Shown here one piece after another: positions 56,038 through 64,000 of a stretch of 64,000 nucleotides of DNA. The position numbers were made by a program, and so were the translations under genes. The stretch lies in contig JAULJL010000015.1 in assembly GCA_030761205.1 (NCBI GenBank), forward strand, positions 14,389,501 through 14,453,500. Reading direction: 5' to 3'. The stretch is from Fremontodendron californicum. Lineage: Eukaryota; Streptophyta; Magnoliopsida; Malvales; Malvaceae. The stretch's first letter is position 1. Every line of letters begins with the position of its first letter. The notes under the pieces are model-generated. The model was given only the letters and a program-made list of their open reading frames with translations, was not told the DNA's origin and searched no databases.

Positions 56038-56109
56038 ATGGAGTTTACAAGCAAAAGAAGTAGTTTCCGTGAAGAATCTCCAGCAAAGAAACCAAAAAAC
56101 AAAGTATGA
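56038..56109 (+). pseudogene. Truncated receptor-kinase start fused at the duplication junction
   Basis: ATG at 56038 reads MEFTSKRSS, the same first nine codons as the kinase at 61704. It then crosses the junction at 56066/56067 into duplicated exon-like sequence (FREESPAKKPKNKV) and stops at 56107. If the possible intron 56104-56203 is removed, the chimera would be 27 residues ending EIMAV. It lacks every kinase domain, so it is a by-product of the duplication. Confidence 0.75.
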
Positions 56110-56221
56110 ATCTCTTTTACCTTGATTTATATATACATTTTCAACATTCATACTTATATGCACTTTTGAAAGCACCTTTACTAATCTCTTTATCACTGCA
56201 CAGGAGATCATGGCAGTCTGA

Positions 56222-57677
56222 GAAGAAATATAGGATAACTATTTGATTGAAAGCCACTGCTTTACTTTCAAGTCAGCAGCAGTATACATCATTTTCTAAT
56301 CTCCGTGAAAGACATCACATCCACACAAGAAAAGTGTTTGATTTTCCATCACAGCACCCTTTGTTATTTTGAGACTTTTGTTTTTTTAAAACACTTAATA
56401 TCAGATCGCACTCTGTTGGCTTCAGTCACATACTAATCTATTCTACATATTGGCTGAAAACAAAAGTTTTACAAACACTTATATTATCAGATGTTAATAG
56501 ATATTATATTATAATTATGTTTAACAAATTAATTTTACCAGCATCGATTGAGGGCTCAACCCTATTTATAGGATAAAAAGTTGCTTGAACTCGAATTCGA
56601 TTAGATAATGAACAAGTCAAACTTGAATATTCATAGAATCTAGCCCGAGTAGCTCATGAGTAATTTGACTTGATTACGTCCCTAATAATGCATAAGCGTT
56701 TCCCTTATTACAAGTAACAATAGACCGCCTACAAATGTCGGACTATCAGATATACGAAGTCAACATGCATTCTACCGATACCAGAGTCCATTAATTAATA
56801 ACTCTGGTTCCATGTTTGTTTTCTGCAATGGTGGCACTGCTTGGCATTGATCTTCTCCTTCAGTGAAGCAAAGCTGGCTGCTTGACATGAGCTTGTAGTA
56901 AGCAGAATCATAAGGGTAATAAGACTAGAGTTACTAAAGAGATAGCTCATCCCAGATTTATTTCCATGTTTTCTTTGTTTTCACTAGGAGAATGTGAATA
57001 TCCCCATGCAATGTCTTACAAAGGAAAAAAGCACTTAAAGTGTCTAGATCGGCAACTTACAAAAATATCTTGGTGAATTTTTTTATGGAAATTTAACTTG
57101 GTGACAAACCTAAATGCCAGTTGCCAGCCAAACCTGGCTGTTATTTTAAGATTCTTGGCTATGAAATGATGGAAAAGGATGTGTATCTTTCACCGCAAGT
57201 TCTCGTGACTTAGTTGCTAAATGCATAGTTTGGGTAAAACGGGAACCATGTGAAGATAAAACCATCAATCCTACCTTTTCTCTCAATTGCTAGCACTAGT
57301 TTTTTCTTTTTTTAATTTCCCTTAATTTAAAACTTGAGAAATTTGATATAGTTTTTTTTTTTTTTTTTAATAAAAAGATGTATAATATCACTAAAATCAT
57401 AACATGATATACCAAGTATCAACGATTTTCATATAAACTATGCTTCGAATTTTTATGCATGGTCTTAAAGCTTTTACTTCAGCAAGACTAAAATAAAAAT
57501 AAATAAAAAAAAGTTGGGTACTTTTAGCATCTCAATTATTGAATATTGACTAATCTTTAATTCCCAAAACTACTAAATTTGAAGATTTGGAATTGAAACA
57601 AAACTTGGTATATTATAACCCATTAGGGACGTGTTTGTTTCTTTAAAAAAGAAATGATAAAAAAACCTAACTTGTGA
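56222..57677. other. Non-coding part of duplication copy 2
   Basis: Counterpart of 45256-46715. No gene seen. Confidence 0.5.
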
Positions 57678-57685
57678 AGAATAAT

Positions 57686-59865
57686 TACACTACAAGAGAA
57701 CGAATTTTTATCGACGGAAATTTTCATCGGTAAAAGTCTGTATTCTATCGGTAATGACTTTTACCGACGTAAAATTTTGTCGAAAAATTTGAAGTCGGTG
57801 ATACTAAATCCGTCAAGAAAAAAATTCCGTCGGTAAAAGCATTATCAACGGATTATTTTCGACGAAAAATTCCATCGAAAACTGTATTGTCGACGTAATA
57901 TTCCGTCGGTAAAATAATTTGTAACGAAATGACTTATTTAGTCATTCCATCGGCAATTTTTATTACCGACAAAAATTTCCGTCGGTAATATTTTTTTGTA
58001 AATAAAAAAATTAATTTATAATTTTAGTTATATAATTATAATAATAAAATTAATTTAATTTAATAAAAAATCATAATTATCGTCGAAAATAAAAAATTAC
58101 TAATTTCTGATCATGAATCAATACTAGCAACAAACATCACCATTAGTTATGAAACCAAAATCATGAATTATTGAATATAAGAATCAATACCAAAAGCTTT
58201 AGTTTCTGACCCCTGTAGCGATTATCCCATATGGAAGAACGTAAATCATAAACTTTCTTCCTCTCAACAATAAAATCTAGAATTGTGGAGTTTAAGCCAA
58301 TAAAATGTAAAAACTAAATCAACACATGATGAGAATAGCATGCAAAATAGCTGTCAGCCATAAACATATGAAGAAATTAGTTTTGGATCATCTTACGTTT
58401 ATTTCAAATACATCAAGGAAGAAAAAAAGAAATAAAGAAGGAAGAGAGAAGAAAGAGGGCGGACCTGCTGGCAGAGGCGGTCGGCGTTGGAGAGGAGAGA
58501 GGTCTGGTCAGACTGGTCAAGAGGACGACGAGACGACGAGGGGTAGGTCGATCGGGCTCGGGCGGCATGAAGGGAAGAGAAAAAAGAGAAAAAGAAAGAA
58601 AAGGGAGAGGTCTCGGGCAGAATTTATTCTGCCTAAAAACATTAGCGATGAAATTTCCATCATTATCGAGGAAAATTCCGTCGTAAAAAAATTTTGAACG
58701 TCGAAATTTCCCTCCAAGAAATTCAAATTTTCGTCGGAAATAACTTTTTCAAATTTCCGTTGAAAAAGTTATTTTCGACGGAAAATTCAGTCGAAAAATT
58801 TTATATAAGTAAAAAATATAATTGATTTATGTAAATAATAAATAAATTTTCATCGCTGATACTTATTAGTGACAAAAAATTCCAACGCTAAAAAATTTAT
58901 TAGAGACGAACATTAATTTTTTTCTCTAAAAAACATAAAGAAATTGATATTTATAAATAATAAATATAATTAATTATTAAAATTAGTTTTTGTCGCTAGT
59001 AGTGACGAAAATTTACTTCGCTAATAAGCTTATTAGCAATGGAAATTTTCGTCACTAAAAAGTATTAACAATGAAAACTAATTTTCGGCTTAAAAAAAAT
59101 ATAGAAATTGATTTTTATAAATAATAAATTAAAGTAATTATTAAAATCTAATTTCAGTCGTTAATAAGCTTATTAGCGACAAAAAATTCCGTCACTAAAA
59201 GTATTAGCGACAGAAACTAATTTTTAGCTAAACAAATATATTGAGATTGATTTTTATAAATAAAAGTAATTATCAAAATCTAATTTTCATGGCTAATAAA
59301 AATTTCTGTCGTTAATAAGATTATTAACAACTGAAATTTTCGTCACTTAAAAAATTAGTGACGAAAATTAATTTTCGGCTAAAAAGAATATATTGAAATT
59401 GATTTTTTTTTAACTTAAATTTCCGTCTCTAATAGACGAAAATTCCGTCGCAAAAAGTTTGGTGGGAATGAACAATCTTCCCGCCAAAGTTTTAATGACG
59501 AAAAAATTCCGTTGCAAAAATTCAATTTTCGCCGTTAAAAAATTAAAATTTCGTCGCTAAAATCAAACATTTTCTGACGGAAATTCAATTGAAAATAAAC
59601 AAATTCTGTCGGTAAAAGTTGTATATTTTTTATAGAATTATTCCGTCGCTAAAAAACTTTTCCCTTGTAGTGTTAGATATGCTCATAGATCGGGTCGGGC
59701 CACGATCTAGAATTTTTTATATTAATATTTTTATAATTAAATTAAAATAAAAAAATATTTTTATTATTTAAACTGTGATCCAGACTTGGTCGACCCTGAT
59801 CAAAAAATATTTTACCCAAACCCGACTAAATACGAGCCGGACTTGTCAGGTCTTGAGCAGGTCTA
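57686..59865. mobile_element. hAT MITE interrupted by a CACTA element (copy 2)
   Basis: Target duplication AGAATAAT at 57678-57685 and 59866-59873. The ends are TAGATATGCTCA and, on the other strand, TAGACCTGCTCAAG. Own length is 192 bp. It is the same insertion as in copy 1. Confidence 0.85.
57688..59672. mobile_element. Non-autonomous CACTA (En/Spm) element, copy 2, 1985 bp
   Basis: The perfect family end CACTACAAGAGAACG is on the left and CTTTTCCCTTGTAGTG on the right. Target duplication TTA (57685-57687, 59673-59675). It has the same CGACGAAA/CCGTCGGTAA subterminal arrays and GC-rich patch as copy 1 but lacks the 705-bp segment. Non-coding. Confidence 0.94.
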
Positions 59866-59873
59866 AGAATAAT

Positions 59874-61076
59874 CTCAAAGGCCGGATAGTTGTATAAAAT
59901 AATTTCAAGTGATTAGTTGTTTAAAATTATGCTTTGATTTCAAAAATAAATGAAATAAAACATCACTAAAAAAACTTAATTCAGTTGTACATTACATTAT
60001 ATATGTAGTAATTAATTTATACCGGTTTACAACTTCAATTTGAATACAATAATAAATAATAATAAAAATTATATTTTACTATATTTTGTCTCATATAAAA
60101 AGGCATATACGGGATAAATTAAACATGAAAACAGTATAGTTGTGCAATAATATAAATAAATTAGCCGTAGTACAAATAATCATATTATATGCATTTACTT
60201 GTCAATGTGAGACAAATTTTGTTTAATACACTTAGACCCGTTTTTCACTGCAATAAAAACAAAACAAAAAAAATTAATTCAAATATAATCCAGATAGTTT
60301 ATATAATTATTTTTAAAAAATATTATTTAATAAATTGGAGATTTGAAACTTAATATCTGTCTTTTTTTTTCTTCAAATTACGATCTTTTTGTAACAAAAA
60401 AAAAATGTAATTTTGGCTTAAAAGTTAATTTTATGGCAAACACAATGTGAAACAAATTAAAATTTTAGTTTTTGCAATAAAAAAATGATTTTAACACCCA
60501 AACAAAAAAAATCAAGATTTTGATATTTTATTGTTTGAAAATTGACTTTTGATGTAAAATTATTTTAATACCATCACATTTTTAAAGTTTTATTATTTTA
60601 TACCTATATTTTTTTACATTTAAATTCACTACGCACTTTTTTCACAATAATATTAAACATTTAAAAAAAATTGATCATATTTTTTATCATATTTTTTAAA
60701 CACAATTTTTCAATCTATACTTTTTTTCAATTCAATTTTTTTTAACAGAAATACTAAACTAAATCTAAATATCTACAGGTGGGTTTCTGAGTTTTTTTTT
60801 TATTTTATTTTAGGTAAAGATATTAATGTGAATACAAAACAATAGAAAATTAAAACATCTAACCCTATCAAGTGAGGTTAGGTTAGGTGCCTGTATTTCT
60901 TTATTCAATAAAAATGAAGGAAAAAAAAATCCCTGTGGCCTGTAACTGTGGCTTTTGATCAATGAATTCCCATTCTGAATGAAAAAAAAAAAAGAAAAAA
61001 AAAAACAAAGAAACATTAGAAGGAATATATCCCTCACGCAAAAAAGCACCAATAAAGTCCTGCCAAAAATTGTAGA
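59874..61076. other. AT-rich part of duplication copy 2
   Basis: Counterpart of 49649-50978. No gene seen. The A-run at about 60980-61012 is interrupted by G, unlike copy 1. Confidence 0.5.
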
Positions 61077-61090
61077 CCTTTTTTACCAAG

Positions 61091-61356
61091 AAAAGAATAG
61101 AAGGATACATGGAAGTCCATGCATGTCTCCATTGCAGGTTTTTGAAACCATTAAAGAGGAAATCAGATGCTTAAAAAACTTAGAACTGGATAATGTAAAT
61201 GCTAACCTTTGTATTGATTGGGGCTTAAGCAACTCTATTTTTCTTTCATTGATGTAAAGCTAGCTGAATAGCTAGTTATTCAGTTTTGATGTAGCAGAGA
61301 TATTTTTTGCTTTTTGGATATATAAATTGACACTTATCCCAAAAAAAAATTATAAT
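61091..61356 (+). mobile_element. Short retro-inserted sequence with poly(A) tail
   Basis: 266 bp present only in duplication copy 2. It ends in TATCCC plus a nine-A run and TTATAAT. It is flanked by CCTTTTTTACCAAG (61077-61090) and CCTTTTTGACTAAG (61357-61370), a 12-of-14 match typical of a LINE-mediated target duplication. A 92-codon frame from 60979 crosses it without a recognised domain. It is a 5'-truncated LINE or a processed transcript. Confidence 0.7.
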
Positions 61357-61486
61357 CCTTTTTGACTAAGTCCTCCATGACCCATATGCATTACACTACT
61401 GATAATATATGATAGTAATGCTTTTCAGTCGCTCTCTTAGTCTCTTGTTAATTTTCTGTAAATCAGATTGTCAAATGATCTTTGGT

Positions 61487-61703
61487 CGTTGATCAATTTA
61501 ATATTTGTATAAAAAAAGAAACGTGACATTGTAGTAAATTGACCCCCCAAAAAGAAAACAAGAGAGGAAGGAGAAGGGAAAGAGAGAATGTTGTTTCAAA
61601 TTTCATTGCAGTACAGTACTTGAGTTCATATTTTCAAGCTTTTTTTATATCTGATCTCTTTCTTCATATCTACCTCTCTTTTTCTCAGTTTTTCCCCCCT
61701 ACA
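61487..61703 (+). promoter_or_regulatory. Proximal promoter and leader of the receptor kinase
   Basis: Sequence upstream of the kinase ATG, duplicated at 55835-56037. It has a GA-rich stretch (AAGAGAGGAAGGAGAAGGGA) and a CT-rich leader (CTACCTCTCTTTTTCTC), common plant core-promoter and leader features. No clear TATA box is evident near the likely start. Confidence 0.45.
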
Positions 61704-64000
61704 ATGGAGTTTACAAGCAAAAGAAGTAGTTTTTGCCTTCAAAACCTGTTATTTCTCCTGTTTCCATGTCTCTTCTTCTTCTTCTTCTTCATTGAATTCC
61801 TTGTTGTCCCTGTTACTGGTGATACCCTGCTTACCCCTTACGACCCTATAGAAAACATCATAATCGACTGTGGTTCTTCCATTGATGGCCAATCTCTTGA
61901 TCAGCGTCCTTGGATCGGAGATGTCAAAGGAAAATTCACCCCTATAGAACCACAAAACAATAATAATAAATCATCAGTGCCTTCAACAACACCTATACAG
62001 AACTCCTTAGTTGATAAGGTCCCTTACACCACAGCTCGTCTTTCTCACTCAGAATTCACCTATTCAATTCCCCTAACCGCTGGTCAAAAGTTCATTCGCT
62101 TGCACTTCTACCCAACCTCATATCCAGGCTTTGACGACACTTCTAACAAAGCTTTCTTCTCTGTTAAAGCAGGTCCCTATACCCTTCTCAGGAATTTCAG
62201 TGCTTTACTTCATGCTCGAGGCGAAGTTCTTCTGGTCAAAGAATTTTGTGCAAACGTTGATGAAGGGCAAAGGTTAAACTTAACCTTCACTCCAAGTCCT
62301 GATATCTCTGATTCTTATGCTTTCATCAACGGGATTGAAATTGTTTCCATGCCAACCAATCTATATTATACAGCAGATGTACCTTTTCTAGGCCAAGGAA
62401 GCTTGTATTCCCTAGGAAACAACACTGCCCTTGAGACTGTGTATCGACTCAACGTTGGTGGGAAGCAAATCTCGCCAGGAGATGACACCGGGATGTTCAG
62501 GAGCTGGTCAAACGACGACGATTATTTGACAATAGCGAAACCAAGTGCTCTTCCTGTTAATAGCAGTGTTAATCTCACCTTCAGCAATATAGGATCGTTC
62601 TCTGCTCCAAGGGAGGTTTATGTTACTGCCAGAACCATGGGACAGAACAAGACTGTGAATCAGAACTACAATCTGACATGGGAGTTTCCTGTTGATTCTG
62701 GGTTCAATTACTTTGTAAGGTTACAGTTTTGTGAGTTTCAGATAGAGATTACAAAACAAGGTGACAGAGTCTTTGAGATCTTCTTGGCTAATTTAACTGC
62801 AGAAACTCAAGCAGATGTTATAACCTGGAGTAGTGGAAATGGATTTCCAGTATTTAAGGATTATGTAGTGGCAATAGGAAGAAAAGGAAATCTAAAGCAA
62901 GAAAGTCTCTCAATTGCTTTGCATCCTGCCCCGGCATGGATGACTCTTTATTCTGATGCAATCTTGAATGGGCTAGAAATCTTCAAATTGAGCAATGGTG
63001 TTGATCTTGCCGGACCTAATCCTGATCCCCAGATAAATCCTCCGGGAAATTCACCACCAAGCTCAACCAAGCCCAAGAAAGCTAGCAAAACAATAATTGG
63101 TATTGTGGGAGGTGTAATTGCGGGCTTTGTTGTTCTCTCTCTTCTTTGCTTCTTCATTTTCCGGCGAAAGATGCGAGTCAAAGATTCAGGTTCCAGTGAG
63201 GGAGTTTCATGGTGGAGTCAATTTTCTTTTACAACAAAATCCACCAAGTCAACCAAGTCTCATGGCTCAACTCTACCCTCCGATCTTTGTCGTTACTTTT
63301 CACTGGCTGAGATCAAAGGAGCAACCAACAACTTCGACAGTGTTTTTATTATTGGTGTTGGCGGTTTTGGTAATGTATACAAAGGATTCATTGATGGTGG
63401 GGCAACCCAAGTTGCAATCAAACGGTTGAATCCTGAGTCTCAACAAGGGGCTCACGAATTCAAGACCGAGATCGAGCTGCTCTCACAGCTGCGCCACCTC
63501 CATTTGGTCTCATTGATTGGATACTGCAACGATAACGGTGAGATGATTCTTGTATACGATTATATGGCCCATGGAACACTTCGTGATCATCTCTACAACA
63601 CTGAAAATCCTCCTCTTCCATGGAAACAACGGCTAGAGATTTGTATTGGTGCCGCTCGTGGGTTGCATTATCTTCACTCAGGTGCAAAATTCACAATTAT
63701 TCACCGCGACGTGAAGACAACAAACATTTTATTGGATGAGAAGTGGGTGGCTAAAGTTTCCGATTTTGGGTTGTCTAGAGTTGGCCCCACGAACATGTCC
63801 AAGGCACATGTTAGCACAGTGGTGAAAGGAAGCTTTGGTTATTTGGATCCAGAGTATTATCGTCGTCAACAATTGACAGAAAAATCTGATGTATATTCAT
63901 TTGGTGTGGTCCTATGTGAAATATTATGTGCTAGGCCACCAATTAGTCGAGCGGTTGAGAAGGAACGGGTAAGCTTAGCAGCATGGGCCCAACAATGCCA
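61704..64000 (+). CDS. CrRLK1L (FERONIA-like) receptor kinase, 3' end outside the window
   Basis: Plasma-membrane receptor of the Catharanthus roseus RLK1-like family, whose members sense cell-wall state and RALF peptides and control growth and fertilisation. About 765 codons are open without an intron to the window end. A signal peptide with a poly-Phe core covers residues 1-40. A malectin-like ectodomain follows (about 45-430; IIIDCGSS, FIRLHFYP, VYRLNVGG). One membrane span (463-487; IIGIVGGVIAGFVVLSLLCF) is followed by a kinase with GVGGFGNVYKG from G551, VAIK with K573, HRDVKTTNILLD with D669 and DFG at D687. All catalytic residues seen are present, so it looks active. FERONIA-type genes are usually intronless, as here. 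The ATG is supported by the signal peptide. The duplication boundary lies in codon 10. Which family member it is cannot be told. Confidence 0.95.
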   Translation, partial: MEFTSKRSSFCLQNLLFLLFPCLFFFFFFIEFLVVPVTGDTLLTPYDPIENIIIDCGSSIDGQSLDQRPWIGDVKGKFTPIEPQNNNNKSSVPSTTPIQNSLVDKVPYTTARLSHSEFTYSIPLTAGQKFIRLHFYPTSYPGFDDTSNKAFFSVKAGPYTLLRNFSALLHARGEVLLVKEFCANVDEGQRLNLTFTPSPDISDSYAFINGIEIVSMPTNLYYTADVPFLGQGSLYSLGNNTALETVYRLNVGGKQISPGDDTGMFRSWSNDDDYLTIAKPSALPVNSSVNLTFSNIGSFSAPREVYVTARTMGQNKTVNQNYNLTWEFPVDSGFNYFVRLQFCEFQIEITKQGDRVFEIFLANLTAETQADVITWSSGNGFPVFKDYVVAIGRKGNLKQESLSIALHPAPAWMTLYSDAILNGLEIFKLSNGVDLAGPNPDPQINPPGNSPPSSTKPKKASKTIIGIVGGVIAGFVVLSLLCFFIFRRKMRVKDSGSSEGVSWWSQFSFTTKSTKSTKSHGSTLPSDLCRYFSLAEIKGATNNFDSVFIIGVGGFGNVYKGFIDGGATQVAIKRLNPESQQGAHEFKTEIELLSQLRHLHLVSLIGYCNDNGEMILVYDYMAHGTLRDHLYNTENPPLPWKQRLEICIGAARGLHYLHSGAKFTIIHRDVKTTNILLDEKWVAKVSDFGLSRVGPTNMSKAHVSTVVKGSFGYLDPEYYRRQQLTEKSDVYSFGVVLCEILCARPPISRAVEKERVSLAAWAQQC

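Larger units (their letters stand above)
45101..56066. repeat. Segmental tandem duplication, copy 1 (with later insertions)
   Basis: Starts CCGTGAAGAATCTCCAGCAA and ends AAAGAAGTAGTTT inside a duplicated kinase start. It matches 56067-61732 along its length with a few percent divergence. It includes a CACTA element, a 705-bp segment absent from copy 2, and a 4.85-kb copia element also absent from copy 2. Confidence 0.93.
56067..61732. repeat. Segmental tandem duplication, copy 2
   Basis: Begins CCGTGAAGAATCTCCAGCAA directly after the truncated kinase start and ends in codon 10 of the intact kinase. It carries its own CACTA-in-MITE and a 266-bp insertion absent from copy 1, and lacks the copia element. 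Confidence 0.93.

Overview
The window is nuclear DNA from a flowering plant, most likely a eudicot. It holds one host gene with a clear identity, a FERONIA-type (CrRLK1L) receptor kinase at 61704 that runs off the right edge. The rest is mostly layered transposable elements in AT-rich DNA. I see no rRNA, tRNA or CRISPR array, and nothing bacterial.

Layout. 1-12.4 kb: AT-rich spacer with four hAT-type MITEs, three of them with clear 8-bp target duplications, a probable minus-strand Ty3 solo LTR, and a decayed Ty1/copia element. 12.4-43.1 kb: one nested block. A hAT-like element (12448-43139, duplication CATGTAAG) was invaded by a young, coding-intact Ty1/copia element (12758-17900, duplication TAGTG) and by an L1-type LINE (about 18026-42924). 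The LINE was in turn split by a 17.75-kb Athila-like Ty3 array (23101-40854, duplication AGGAT) made of LTR-internal-LTR-internal-LTR. 43.2-45.1 kb: another hAT-like element and a Helitron helicase relic. 45.1-61.7 kb: an old tandem segmental duplication. Both copies carry a CACTA element sitting inside a hAT MITE. Copy 1 later received a defective copia element (50984-55829, duplication CTTTG). The duplication ends inside codon 10 of the receptor kinase, so the kinase promoter, leader and start codon occur twice.

The most interesting content is the cargo of the Athila-like array. Each internal region encodes Gag-protease fused in frame to the integrase C-terminus, with reverse transcriptase, RNase H and the integrase core missing. 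Downstream, where Athila elements carry their env-like gene, lie two extra coding segments. One is a 178-codon ORF resembling the basic, cysteine-rich nucleic-acid-binding proteins of carla-like plant viruses. The other is a complete LONELY GUY (LOG) cytokinin-activating enzyme domain with its PGGxGTxxE motif. They share a reading frame, and a U-rich GT...AG segment in phase 0 lies between them, so splicing could produce one binding-protein/LOG fusion. Both tandem copies keep these parts intact. A mobile, non-autonomous retroelement carrying a hormone-activating enzyme joined to a virus-like RNA-binding domain is the best candidate here for an undescribed system.
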